The position numbers were made by a program, and so were the translations under genes. This document shows, in pieces, positions 24,420 to 33,205 of a DNA stretch of 36,733 nt. Under the pieces are notes generated by a model, which did no database searches, was not told the origin of the DNA, and was given only the letters and a program-made list of their open reading frames with translations. Positions within the stretch are counted from its first letter, which is position 1; every line of letters starts with the position of its first letter. Source of the stretch: Oscillatoria sp. FACHB-1407 (GTDB lineage Bacteria; Cyanobacteriota; Cyanobacteriia; Elainellales; Elainellaceae); contig NZ_JACJSA010000036.1 of the NCBI RefSeq assembly GCF_014697545.1, forward strand, positions 1 through 36,733, written 5' to 3'.

Positions 24420-26705
24420 ATGGTTGCAAACAAGAAACCTCCCCAACACAGTGAAGAGCAGCGATTGCAAGTCCTTCACGAACACCATATTCTAGATACC
24501 GCCTCTGAACCGATCTTTGACCGATTTGTTCGGGCTGCTCAAGAGGTCTGTCAGACACCAGTTGCCCTAATTAGCCTGGTTGATGAAAAGCGGTTGTGGT
24601 TTAAAGCCAAGATCGGCATGGATGCCAGCGATGTGCCACGCGATGGCTCCTTTTGTGCCCGTGCCATTGAGCAACCCGATATACTCATCGTTCCCAATGC
24701 CCAACAGGATGAACGGTTTGCCCAAAATCCTTTTGTCAATTGTGATCCGGGGATTCGGTTCTACGCAGGAGTGCCTCTCAAAAGCCACGAGGGCTACGCA
24801 TTGGGAACCTTGTGTGTGGTCGATTACAAGCCTCGACACCTCACCGCATCTCAGATTCACGCACTGAGAGATCTGTCACGACGGGTCTCTGTAGAACTGC
24901 AACGGCGGCGAGCGATCGCCCAGTTAATTCACAAACCGACCAATGGGTATAAAGCTGAAAAACACTTTCTCAGGCAACTAACCGTCCGATTTGGCTTAAT
25001 GATTGCCATTACCCTGGGCACTCAACTGGGATCTCATATCAGCAATACTCGCGTCTTGGAAGGTGAAGACTGGGTTTCTCATACCTTAGAAGCCATCTCT
25101 GATATCGAAACGGTCAATGCTGAATTAGCCAATTTACAAGCGACTACTCAACAATATGTGATCTTAGGAGATCCGCAAACACTGGCAACTTATGACCAGC
25201 GAGTGAATGCCATTCAACTCAATCTGCGAGAGTTGCGCCAACTCACTCGTGACAATGCCTATCAACAACAAAACCTGGATCAACTGCAACCCGTTTTGGA
25301 TCAAGAACTGGCATATCTAGAGCAAATCATCACTACCCGCGAGACAGGTGGGTTGCCATCCGTCACCTCCCTCATGAACAAGGAAGACCAACGTGTCTTA
25401 AACTCTGCTATTCGCAACTATCTAATGCAAATGCGGCAAGAGGAAGAAAGGTTGTTAACTCAGCGGCTAGCACGGGTAGAGTCTAAGCAAGAAACCGCAG
25501 CCCTTGTTAGTGGCATTGGCAGACTGGTGGTTTTGGGCATCATTTTCACGACCTTTTTGATGATTCGTCAGGAGATCAAGCGACGCAACCTCGCAGAAGA
25601 AAACACCGAAGAGCAACGAGAACTGCTGGAGATTACACTCTCAAGTATCGGGGATGCAGTTGTGGTGACAGATTGCGATCGCCACGTTACATCGCTGAAT
25701 CCCATTGCCGAAGCGTTAACCGGGTGGACTGAAGAAGAAGCCAGACATCATTCAATTGATGAAGTTTTAAAGCTCGTCAATCTGGAAACAGGGGAATCTG
25801 TTGAGAGTCCCTTCCAGACAACGCTGGCAACCGCTAACATTCAAACCTTAGCTACTGGCGTAGGGCTACAACATCGAGATGGAACCATCATTCCTATTGA
25901 TGATAGTTGCGCCCCGATTTTCAACAAACAGGGCGTGTTGAGAGGGGCAGTGATGGTCTTTCGAGATGCAACGCTCCGCGTGCAGGCTGAAGCCGAGATT
26001 CAACATGTTCTACAAAAAGAGAAAGAACTGAGCGAGTTAAAGTCAAACTTCATCTCGATGGTGTCCCATGATATTCGTACACCGTTGACTATCATCCTTA
26101 CGTCGATTGAACTGTTGCAGAACTACATTCACAAAACGACAGAGGAACAACGAGAACGCTATTTTCAACGAATTCGTGCAGCGATCAAACGAATCCAGGA
26201 GTTTTTGAGTGATGTCTTACTGGTCAGTAAAGCTGACTCTGGTGCTCTGAAATATGAACCTGCTCCGTTAGATTTGAGTGAGTTTTGTAGTGACTTAACC
26301 GAAGAAGTTCAACTCAGCACAGGGAATAGTCATCAGATTGTGTTTTCTAACCAGTGTGCTTATCAGACCGTTCAGGCAGACCCAAAATTGCTGCACCACA
26401 TTCTCATCAACCTATTATCAAACGCCGTGAAATATTCCCCCGAAAAGGGCAAGGTTTATTTCGATTTAGAGTGTACGGAGCAGCAGATCCAATTCCGCAT
26501 TCGCGATGAGGGAATTGGCATCCCCGAAGAGGATTTGCCGCAACTGTTTTCAGTCTTCCACCGGGCAAGCAATGTGGGTCAAATTGCGGGTACAGGCTTG
26601 GGACTGTCAATCGTCAAAAACTGCGTGGAGTTGCACTCTGGAGAGATTGCCGTGAGCAGTAAGGTCAATCAAGGAACAACCTTTACAGTCACCTTACCCA
26701 TTTAA
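24420..26705 (+). CDS. Hybrid-input histidine kinase GAF-CHASE3-PAS-HisKA-HATPase
   Basis: 761 residues. An N-terminal cytosolic GAF domain (about 20-165, of the DTASEPIFDR...FYAGVPL type) comes first. It is followed by a first membrane helix near 190-205, an extracytoplasmic CHASE3-like helical domain (about 210-355), and a second membrane helix near 365-380 (LVVLGIIFTTFLM). Then come a PAS domain (about 395-525), HisKA with His550 (SMVSHDIRTPLT), and HATPase with N box NLLSNAVKYSP, G1 DEGIGIPEEDL and G2 GTGLGLSIVKN. A GAF domain in front of the CHASE3 unit is an unusual order. It lies immediately downstream of the EAL regulator and upstream of copZ-copA, whose operator follows 37 bp after the stop. 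Confidence 0.92.
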   Translation: MVANKKPPQHSEEQRLQVLHEHHILDTASEPIFDRFVRAAQEVCQTPVALISLVDEKRLWFKAKIGMDASDVPRDGSFCARAIEQPDILIVPNAQQDERFAQNPFVNCDPGIRFYAGVPLKSHEGYALGTLCVVDYKPRHLTASQIHALRDLSRRVSVELQRRRAIAQLIHKPTNGYKAEKHFLRQLTVRFGLMIAITLGTQLGSHISNTRVLEGEDWVSHTLEAISDIETVNAELANLQATTQQYVILGDPQTLATYDQRVNAIQLNLRELRQLTRDNAYQQQNLDQLQPVLDQELAYLEQIITTRETGGLPSVTSLMNKEDQRVLNSAIRNYLMQMRQEEERLLTQRLARVESKQETAALVSGIGRLVVLGIIFTTFLMIRQEIKRRNLAEENTEEQRELLEITLSSIGDAVVVTDCDRHVTSLNPIAEALTGWTEEEARHHSIDEVLKLVNLETGESVESPFQTTLATANIQTLATGVGLQHRDGTIIPIDDSCAPIFNKQGVLRGAVMVFRDATLRVQAEAEIQHVLQKEKELSELKSNFISMVSHDIRTPLTIILTSIELLQNYIHKTTEEQRERYFQRIRAAIKRIQEFLSDVLLVSKADSGALKYEPAPLDLSEFCSDLTEEVQLSTGNSHQIVFSNQCAYQTVQADPKLLHHILINLLSNAVKYSPEKGKVYFDLECTEQQIQFRIRDEGIGIPEEDLPQLFSVFHRASNVGQIAGTGLGLSIVKNCVELHSGEIAVSSKVNQGTTFTVTLPI

Positions 26706-26742
26706 GGTTCAAAAATATTTACCAAAATTCCTGCATCACCCC

Positions 26743-26775
26743 TTGACTCTCCAGTGAACTAGAGACTCCAACATA
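26743..26775 (+). promoter_or_regulatory. MerR-type operator/promoter of copZ-copA
   Basis: TTGACTCTCC (from 26743), AGTGAACT, AGAGACTCCAACATA (to 26775) form an imperfect dyad inside an elongated promoter: -35 TTGACT, about 20-nt spacer, weak -10 CAACAT. It agrees with the operator before merR (33148-33180) at 25 of 33 positions. Overlong spacers with a central dyad are the hallmark of MerR-activated promoters. It sits 31 nt before the copZ start. Confidence 0.75.
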
Positions 26776-26806
26776 GGATCAGTCCATCAACTCGGAGGTT
26801 TAGATT

Positions 26807-27001
26807 ATGGCTCTTCAACTGACTGTTCCTAATATGGCTTGCTCGGCTTGCAGCGACACCATCACCAAAGCCATCCAGGCGATCGACCCTGCGGCGACCG
26901 TGCAAGCCGACACTAAAACGAAACTCGTCAACATTGAAACCCAAGCCGCAGAGGCAACCATCAAGCAGGCCATTACCGATGCGGGTTATACCGTCGCATA
27001 G
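26807..27001 (+). CDS. copZ: CopZ-like HMA metallochaperone
   Basis: 64-residue ferredoxin-fold heavy-metal-associated protein. The metal site is MACSAC (Cys12, Cys15), and the length is typical of Atx1/CopZ chaperones. GGAGG precedes the ATG by 9 nt. It hands Cu(I) to P1B ATPases. It lies 9 bp upstream of copA in one operon under a MerR-type operator. Compared with CopZ, Tyr is kept in the last turn (DAGYTVA). Cu(I) is likely, though CxxC HMA domains can bind other soft metals. Confidence 0.92.
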   Translation: MALQLTVPNMACSACSDTITKAIQAIDPAATVQADTKTKLVNIETQAAEATIKQAITDAGYTVA

Positions 27002-27010
27002 GAGTCTCCC

Positions 27011-29269
27011 ATGGAAAATGCAACCTTAAAGCTGCGAGGCATGAGTTGTGCTGCCTGTGCCAATAATATTGAAGCAGTAATTCGCTCGGTGCCTGGAGTT
27101 GAGGCGTGTAGTGTCAATTTTGGAGCAGAACAAGCTGCCGTTACCTACGATCCGGGTAAGACGGATATCACTGCCCTGCAAACGGCTGTGGATGAAGCGG
27201 GTTACTCGGCTTTACCCATGCAAGATGACGTGTTAGCTCCAGAAGATGATGCCGAACGGCAAGAACGCCAGGCAGAACAGCGAAAATTGACCCGTCGTGT
27301 CTGGGTCAGTGGCGTGATCAGTGCGATTCTGGTGATTGGTTCGTTGCCTGCCATGACGGGTCTACCGATTCCCTTCATTCCCATGTGGCTGCACGCTCCC
27401 TGGTTCCAGCTTATGCTAACGACTCCAGTGTTGTTTTGGGCGGGTAGTGGGTTCTTTATCAATGCCTGGAAAGCGTTGAAGCGACACACTGCCACGATGG
27501 ATACCCTGGTCGCCATTGGCACCGGAACCGCCTATCTCTATTCTCTGTTCCCCACTTTGAATCCTCAGTGGTTTGTTGCCCAGGGGCTTCGACCGGATGT
27601 TTACTTTGAAGCCGCTGCGGTGATTATTGCGCTGCTCCTGCTTGGACGGTTGCTCGAAAATCGTGCCAAAGGGCAGACCTCAGAAGCCATTCGTAAATTG
27701 ATGGGCTTGCAGGCAAAGACGGCGCGGGTGATCCGTCAGGGTCGAGAGGTGGATATTCCCATTGCTGAGGTGGTTTTGGGAGATATTATCCTCGTTCGTC
27801 CGGGTGAAAAGATTCCGGTGGATGGCGAAATTGTAGAGGGTTCCTCAACGATTGACGAAGCCATGGTCACGGGTGAGAGTTTGCCTGTGAGAAAGCAACC
27901 GGGCGATGAGGTGATCGGAGCAACCCTCAACAAAACAGGCAGTTTTCAATTTCGAGCAACACGAGTTGGCAAAGATACTTTTCTGGCTCAGATCGTCAAA
28001 CTGGTGCAGCAAGCACAAGGTTCAAAAGCCCCGATTCAACGCCTTGCCGATCAAGTCACAGGATGGTTTGTCCCTGCGGTGATTGCGATCGCCATTCTCA
28101 CCTTTATCCTCTGGTTCAATATCATGGGCAACGTGACGATGGCGTTGATTACCACCGTTGGCGTGCTGATTATCGCTTGCCCCTGTGCGCTCGGTTTGGC
28201 AACTCCTACCTCTATCATGGTGGGCACAGGCAAAGGCGCAGAAAATGGCATTTTGATCAAAGGGGCTGAGAGTCTGGAACTGGCTCACAAATTGCAGACC
28301 GTTGTGCTGGATAAAACTGGAACGATTACCCAGGGAAAACCCACCGTTACCGATTACATCACCGTTAACGGCACTGCCAACCAAAATGAACTCAACCTCT
28401 TACGACTGGCAGCTTCCCTTGAGCGCAACTCTGAACATCCCCTGGCAGAGGCGATCGTGCAATATGCCCAGGCACAAGGGGTTGAACTGGCACCTGCGCA
28501 GGAGTTTGAAGCCATTGCCGGAAGTGGCGTCCAAGGCTATGTCTCCGATCGCCGGGTTCAGATCGGCACACACCGTTGGATGAATGAGTTGGGCATTGAT
28601 ACCAGTTCATTACAACAACCGTGGGACAAGTTGGAGTACCTGGGCAAAACCGTCATCTGGATTGCGGTCGATGGACACGTTGAAGGCATTATGGGCATTG
28701 CTGATGCTGTGAAACCTTCGTCTGTGAGCGCAATTCGTGCCCTGCAAAAGATGGGCTTAGAAGTAGTAATGCTAACAGGCGATAACCAGCGCACCGCCAA
28801 CGTTATTGCCCGCGAAGTGGGAATTCAACGAGTTTTTGCCGAGGTTCGCCCTGACCAGAAAGCCGCAACCGTTGAAGAGATCCGGTCTGAAGGGAAACTA
28901 GTGGCAATGGTGGGAGATGGCATCAACGATGCGCCTGCTCTGGCTCAAGCCGATGTGGGGATTGCGATCGGGACTGGCACTGATGTAGCGATCGCTGCCA
29001 GTGACATCACGCTCATCTCTGGTGATTTGCAAGGCATTGTTACCGCCATTCAACTCAGCCGTGCCACCATTCGCAACATCAAACAAAACCTGTTCTTCGC
29101 GTTTATCTATAACGTGGCTGGCATCCCGATCGCCGCCGGGATTCTCTACCCCATCTTTGGTTGGTTACTCAGCCCCATTATTGCGGGCGCAGCGATGGCG
29201 TTTAGCTCTGTCTCAGTCGTAACAAATGCCTTGCGGTTGCGAAATTTTCGACCCAAAGCATTGGTATGA
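27011..29269 (+). CDS. copA: Copper-type P1B ATPase
   Basis: 752-residue heavy-metal ATPase. One N-terminal HMA domain carries GMSCAAC (residues 10-16). About eight membrane helices include the CPC motif in [13 protein letters not shown]. The phosphorylation site is DKTGT (Asp434), the TGE loop MVTGES, the nucleotide-site HP in SEHPLAEAI and the hinge [10 protein letters not shown]. The Cu(I)-type signatures YN in helix 7 (FIYNVAGIP) and MxxxS in helix 8 ([10 protein letters not shown]) are present, not the Lys/Asp of Zn/Cd pumps. It follows copZ after 9 bp. In cyanobacteria such pumps (CtaA, PacS) either export copper or import it to thylakoids; which role applies here is undecided. Confidence 0.95.
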   Translation: MENATLKLRGMSCAACANNIEAVIRSVPGVEACSVNFGAEQAAVTYDPGKTDITALQTAVDEAGYSALPMQDDVLAPEDDAERQERQAEQRKLTRRVWVSGVISAILVIGSLPAMTGLPIPFIPMWLHAPWFQLMLTTPVLFWAGSGFFINAWKALKRHTATMDTLVAIGTGTAYLYSLFPTLNPQWFVAQGLRPDVYFEAAAVIIALLLLGRLLENRAKGQTSEAIRKLMGLQAKTARVIRQGREVDIPIAEVVLGDIILVRPGEKIPVDGEIVEGSSTIDEAMVTGESLPVRKQPGDEVIGATLNKTGSFQFRATRVGKDTFLAQIVKLVQQAQGSKAPIQRLADQVTGWFVPAVIAIAILTFILWFNIMGNVTMALITTVGVLIIACPCALGLATPTSIMVGTGKGAENGILIKGAESLELAHKLQTVVLDKTGTITQGKPTVTDYITVNGTANQNELNLLRLAASLERNSEHPLAEAIVQYAQAQGVELAPAQEFEAIAGSGVQGYVSDRRVQIGTHRWMNELGIDTSSLQQPWDKLEYLGKTVIWIAVDGHVEGIMGIADAVKPSSVSAIRALQKMGLEVVMLTGDNQRTANVIAREVGIQRVFAEVRPDQKAATVEEIRSEGKLVAMVGDGINDAPALAQADVGIAIGTGTDVAIAASDITLISGDLQGIVTAIQLSRATIRNIKQNLFFAFIYNVAGIPIAAGILYPIFGWLLSPIIAGAAMAFSSVSVVTNALRLRNFRPKALV

Positions 29270-29288
29270 GGGGCGATTGTTGTGAGGG

Positions 29289-29338
29289 CGGGTTTAGCGG
29301 ACCGCTGGACTGGCTCCAGTAATTCTCAAATAAACCCG
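29289..29338 (+). other. Inverted repeat between copA and small membrane gene
   Basis: CGGGTTTA (29289-29296) and TAAACCCG (29331-29338) make perfect 8-bp arms. An inner CTGGA/TCCAG stem (29305-29309, 29315-29319) lies between them. It starts 20 nt after the copA stop. It may attenuate transcription or protect the upstream mRNA; no T-run follows. Confidence 0.45.
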
Positions 29339-29378
29339 TCTCACCAGGAATTTCTGACATTTCAAAGGTGACACTACA

Positions 29379-29468
29379 ATGCTCAACCACATCCCATTCT
29401 TCGGCACATTAGCAGGCTTTGGATTTCTACTGGGAGTCATTTCAGGAACCATTGCAGGAGCAATATAG
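29379..29468 (+). CDS. Predicted 29-residue membrane peptide
   Basis: The frame starts MLNHIPFFGTLAGFGFLLGV and ends ISGTIAGAI: one hydrophobic Gly-rich helix after a short His-containing N-terminus. AAGGTG lies 8 nt before the ATG, and the stop is 11 nt before the cupredoxin gene, whose own ribosome site (GGAGAG) follows. It sits between copA and the cupredoxin gene in the same direction, so it is probably cotranscribed. Its helix (GFLLGVISG) resembles the start of the next protein (GLLLGVASGG), so it could be a copied signal-anchor. Too short for a homology call; translation is inferred. Confidence 0.5.
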   Translation: MLNHIPFFGTLAGFGFLLGVISGTIAGAI

Positions 29469-29479
29469 GAGAGATTCAA

Positions 29480-30019
29480 ATGATTACGTCAAGCATTATC
29501 AGTAGTATTGCAACCGTAGGGCTGTTGTTAGGAGTGGCTTCAGGTGGAGCCACAACCCAAATGCCTCACAAACAGATGCAGCCAACTGAACAAACGGGAG
29601 AGTTTCACCGCATTGACCAACCGTTGTGGCTAAAGGGTGCCGTGACCGCAGGTGGTTTAGGATTAATTGGATTAGAGTTGTGGTGGTTTTTGGTCAGTAA
29701 ACCAAAGTCCCGTAAAGCCACAACTGAGGGAGGCATTCAAGAAGTCACGGTTACGGTCGATGGGGGATATGAACCAAGTCAAATCGTGGTGCAAGCGGGG
29801 CAACCTGTACGCTTAAACTTCGATCGCAAAGACCCCAGCAGTTGCCTGGAAGAAGTGCGGTTTCCTGACTTTCAGATTGCCCAAGAACTACCACTTAACC
29901 AGGTTACAGCGATCGAATTCACCCCCGATCAACCCGGTCGATATGAGTTCACTTGCGGTATGAATATGTTTCGCGGTGTTGTTGAAGCGCAGAGACATAG
30001 CTTTGGTCAGAAAGCTTAA
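29480..30019 (+). CDS. Membrane-anchored cupredoxin-domain protein
   Basis: 179 residues. A signal-like hydrophobic start (about 5-25), a Met/His/Gln-rich segment (TTQMPHKQMQP) and a second hydrophobic helix (about 52-72) are followed by a cupredoxin-like beta domain (about 85-172). Metal candidates are Cys in SSCLEEVRFPDF and the terminal TCGMNMFRGVV, the Cys-Gly-Met-x-Met-x-x-Gly pattern of the Cupredoxin_1 family often linked to copper ATPases. Classical blue-copper His ligands are not obvious, so it more likely binds Cu(I). GGAGAG precedes the start. As the last gene after copA it may take up or deliver copper at the membrane. Confidence 0.85.
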   Translation: MITSSIISSIATVGLLLGVASGGATTQMPHKQMQPTEQTGEFHRIDQPLWLKGAVTAGGLGLIGLELWWFLVSKPKSRKATTEGGIQEVTVTVDGGYEPSQIVVQAGQPVRLNFDRKDPSSCLEEVRFPDFQIAQELPLNQVTAIEFTPDQPGRYEFTCGMNMFRGVVEAQRHSFGQKA

Positions 30020-30097
30020 GGCAAAGGCAATAGCTCAAATCCTAATGCTGGGCAAGCTTCCTGACTTGCCTCCACTCCATCGAATGTGGCTATAGCT
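30020..30097. repeat. Dispersed repeat R1, copy b
   Basis: Begins directly after the cupredoxin stop codon with GGCAAAGGCAATAGCTCAAA and ends GAATGTGGCTATAGCT. It matches 11757-11833 with about three quarters identity and one single-base gap. The remaining 110 bp to the kinase gene hold no gene. Confidence 0.7.
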
Positions 30098-30207
30098 GCA
30101 AACCAAGACAGGCTGACTCACTGCTTGCCTGACAAAGCTTTTAGGCTTAGCGATTGAAATTGCAGATTTCGGTGTGAGACTTCAGGGTAAGCTCAAATGG
30201 GATTGAT

Positions 30208-32946
30208 TCATAATCTTGCGTGTAGGGGTAACTCAACCGTGAAGCAGGTTTGCCCAGCATGGCTCGTCACCTCGATCGCCCCATCCATGTACTGAACGAG
30301 CTTCTTAACCAACATCAGCCCGACTCCAGTGCCACCATGTTTCCAGGGGTCATTACTAGGAATTCGATAAAACTGGTCAAAGACATGGAGTAGTTCGCCC
30401 ACCGCAATTTCAACCCCTGTATTGGTCACACTAATTTCAACACGGGCACCCTGACTGTTACTGCACTCAGGTTTTAATCGAGCAGCAATCGCGATCGTTT
30501 CGCCTGCCGGGGTAAATTTGTGAGCATTCGTGAGCAGTTCACTCATGATTTGATTAAACATGAACAGATCCGTCACCATAGGTGGCAGATTTGCATCAAT
30601 ATCAACCTGACAAATCTGTTGATGATGTTGAAACTTCTCTTCAAATGTCTCTACGATTTGAGGTATCCAATCCCTCAAGTTGAGCGTACTGGGAATAAAG
30701 GGATGAGTCTTTGCATTCAGTTGTTGCAACAACAAAAGATTGTTAATCAGGGTAATTTCGCGATCGCACTCTTCTCTCAAAATGGTCAAACATCGCTCGA
30801 TTTTAGGGTGGATCGGTTGCCCTGATTGCGCCAAATACAACCGCATCAATTCCGTTGAGGTCTTGATGTTAGAGAGCGGTGTGCGTAGCTCATGGGATGT
30901 TGTACTTAAAAAGTCATCTTTGAGGCGATTGAGTTTTTCTAACTCCTGAATTTGGGCTTGAGCGGTTTGATAGAGACGCGACTGACGCAGGGCGATCGCA
31001 CACTGTTTTGCGACCTGTTGCACCAGTTGCAAATCTCGCGGTTCAAAAATGCGTTCTTTGGGAGCCAACAATTTGAGATCTCCCAAAGCTCCCTGTTCGT
31101 CATCCACAATGGGATAACACAGAACAGGAAAAGATTCAGACTGCGCATCAAACAAACTAGAGCAAAATTGCAGGGGTTCTCCTTGCAGGAGAAATTGATA
31201 AATTTCAGGGTACTGTTCGATCGATGTAACAGTTCCTTTTAAGGAAATACCGGAATCAGTGTATTCATAACATACCGTTGCGGTTTGAGTTTTAAGGTCA
31301 TAAAGGCTAGCATGGCAACTAATCAGATTCAACGCCAGGGCTAGTTTTTGCACAGCCGTTTCTAAAATGGCAGCCTCGCTCAACGTGCCATGAATTTTGT
31401 CAGTAATCAGTCTCAACACCGCTTCTGCATTGAGAGATTTTTGCAGTTGCATCGTTCTCTGCCGCACTTGCGATTCTAAATCTGCATTCAGTTGTTGGAC
31501 GTGTTGATAAAGTTCTGCTTGTTGAATCGCAACTGCCAGTTGCATTTCTAACCGTTGCAGCATGTTGACTTCCCAGTCTTGCCACACATGGACTGAAGCA
31601 CAGTGATGAACAATTAACAGTCCCCAGATTTGAGTTGCTGGAGTCCCCATCAAGCGAGTCGGTAAATGTTTTTCACTACTATCAACTGCAACGTTATTGC
31701 TCAGAAATGACGAATTGCTCAGTAGTTGAGATGTTGTTTGAATGATGGGAATCGTTAATTGTGACTTGACCTGAAAGATTTCCAGAAGTTGCATATAGGC
31801 AGGGTCAAGGTCAGACTTTGAGATGTCTATCAGAGCTTGGCTTTGACCTTGCTGATAGGGTTGAATGAAGCGTCGCTGCTCAATCCCCGATGACCCAATC
31901 TCCCATCCCAACAGCGATGGATAATCAGACGAACACGACTCGACGACAACGGAGCCAATGCTATTTGGGGTTGTGGGGCGGTAAATCACAACGCGATCGG
32001 CTCCTAACAGTTGTTGCACCTGATTGACAGTCGTTTGTAAGACAACTTTCAAATCTAGCGATCGCCGAATGGCTTGGGCGACATCTTCCAACAGTTGTTC
32101 TTGTTTTAACTGCGATTGCAGTGCATTCTCAGCCTGCTGGCGATCGCTGATGTCGTGAATAACAGAGTAGAGCAACTCCCTGTCCTGAAGATTCAGCTGA
32201 CTGCAATGAACTTCAACCTGTCGAATTTCACCAGATGCAAGACGATGGGGAAAAACCCAACAGTAGGTTTTCTGAGAACAGGTTTGCGCTATGCTCGCCT
32301 GGACATCTTGAGGGGGTAACTGATTGATGTCAGTAATTTTCATCTGCTTTAAGACATCAATGGGATAGCCGTAAAACCTCGCAGCAGCAGGGTTTGCATC
32401 AACAATCTTGGCAGTAACCGGGTCAATCAGTAATTTAATAGCAGGGCTAGATTCAAAGGCTTGACGATAAAACTCCAACGCCTCTTGTTGTGTCTTTTTA
32501 CTTTGAACTTGATCAGTGATATTGATAATTGAAAAGACGATCTGGTTAATGGTTCCAAACACATCTTTGAGCGGCGAACCATTAATTGATAAGTAACGCC
32601 GCTCCCCATTGTCAAGGGCGATCGCATGTTGTATCTCAGACACAGCTTCACCCGTTGTCATCACTCGTACAAAAGGCAACTCCGCTTCAGGAAATGGATT
32701 TCCCTCAATGTCTGTAATCTTCCAATCAGACGCATTGTAAAAACGCTGAGTAATTAATGATTTTGGAATACCTAAAATCTTCTCCGCTGCATCATTTACA
32801 AATGTAATTTGCCCGTTAGTATTCACCAAAATAATGGCAGCAACATTGGTGTTAAGAATACCTTCCAGCACATTATGATCGAGTGGCAGCCTCTCGTTTA
32901 AATATGGTTGTAAATTAACTTCTACGGGGTTCATTGACGGAGCCAT
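30208..32946 (-). CDS. Multisensor histidine kinase PAS-PAS-GAF-GAF-HisKA-HATPase
   Basis: 912 residues, no membrane helix. Two PAS domains (about 25-145 and 155-275) are followed by a GAF domain (about 290-475), a coiled linker (about 475-500), a second GAF (about 510-655), HisKA with His685 (STTSHELRTPLS) and HATPase (N box ELLTNAHKFTP, G2 GGTGVGLMLVKK). The first GAF resembles cyanobacteriochrome GAF domains (LLGADRVVIYR, WGLLIVHHC), but the chromophore Cys-His pair is Ala383-Tyr384 (DPAYMQLLEIF), so no bilin should attach there. The G1 box of the ATPase is weak (VTNTGVEIAVG). No receiver or linked regulator gene follows. It is divergent from merR. Confidence 0.9.
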   Translation of the reverse strand: MAPSMNPVEVNLQPYLNERLPLDHNVLEGILNTNVAAIILVNTNGQITFVNDAAEKILGIPKSLITQRFYNASDWKITDIEGNPFPEAELPFVRVMTTGEAVSEIQHAIALDNGERRYLSINGSPLKDVFGTINQIVFSIINITDQVQSKKTQQEALEFYRQAFESSPAIKLLIDPVTAKIVDANPAAARFYGYPIDVLKQMKITDINQLPPQDVQASIAQTCSQKTYCWVFPHRLASGEIRQVEVHCSQLNLQDRELLYSVIHDISDRQQAENALQSQLKQEQLLEDVAQAIRRSLDLKVVLQTTVNQVQQLLGADRVVIYRPTTPNSIGSVVVESCSSDYPSLLGWEIGSSGIEQRRFIQPYQQGQSQALIDISKSDLDPAYMQLLEIFQVKSQLTIPIIQTTSQLLSNSSFLSNNVAVDSSEKHLPTRLMGTPATQIWGLLIVHHCASVHVWQDWEVNMLQRLEMQLAVAIQQAELYQHVQQLNADLESQVRQRTMQLQKSLNAEAVLRLITDKIHGTLSEAAILETAVQKLALALNLISCHASLYDLKTQTATVCYEYTDSGISLKGTVTSIEQYPEIYQFLLQGEPLQFCSSLFDAQSESFPVLCYPIVDDEQGALGDLKLLAPKERIFEPRDLQLVQQVAKQCAIALRQSRLYQTAQAQIQELEKLNRLKDDFLSTTSHELRTPLSNIKTSTELMRLYLAQSGQPIHPKIERCLTILREECDREITLINNLLLLQQLNAKTHPFIPSTLNLRDWIPQIVETFEEKFQHHQQICQVDIDANLPPMVTDLFMFNQIMSELLTNAHKFTPAGETIAIAARLKPECSNSQGARVEISVTNTGVEIAVGELLHVFDQFYRIPSNDPWKHGGTGVGLMLVKKLVQYMDGAIEVTSHAGQTCFTVELPLHARL

Positions 32947-33007
32947 AATATTCCCCCTGACACATCCAGAAGAACCAGATGTTTGTCCTGTATTTAGAGA
33001 TCGCCCC

Positions 33008-33036
33008 TATCTATATATTTTCATACCGTTTGTCTA
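33008..33036 (-). promoter_or_regulatory. Candidate promoter of multisensor kinase
   Basis: On the minus strand TAGACA (33031-33036), 17-nt spacer, TAGATA (33008-33013). Predicted leader of about 55 nt before the ATG at 32946. Confidence 0.4.
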
Positions 33037-33147
33037 CTGATAGCATCAGTTAAAATTATGAAGATTGTTTCTAGACTTGAACTTGACCTGAGTATTATCA
33101 CGGATTATTGCCTGCCAATCCTTGCTGTTTACTTAAACAATTGGAAC

Positions 33148-33180
33148 TTAACTCTCCAGTTAACCGGAGAGTTTAACGTA
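33148..33180 (+). promoter_or_regulatory. MerR operator/promoter of merR gene
   Basis: AACTCTCC (33150-33157) and GGAGAGTT (33166-33173) form a perfect 8-bp dyad with an 8-bp centre, placed between TTAACT (-35, 33148-33153) and TAACGT (-10, 33174-33179) with a 20-bp spacer. This is the geometry of MerR-activated metal promoters. It shares 25 of 33 positions with the copZ-copA operator at 26743-26775, implying autoregulation plus control of the pump operon. Confidence 0.8.
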
Positions 33181-33205
33181 AACCTATGGCATCAAGGAGG
33201 TGGTT

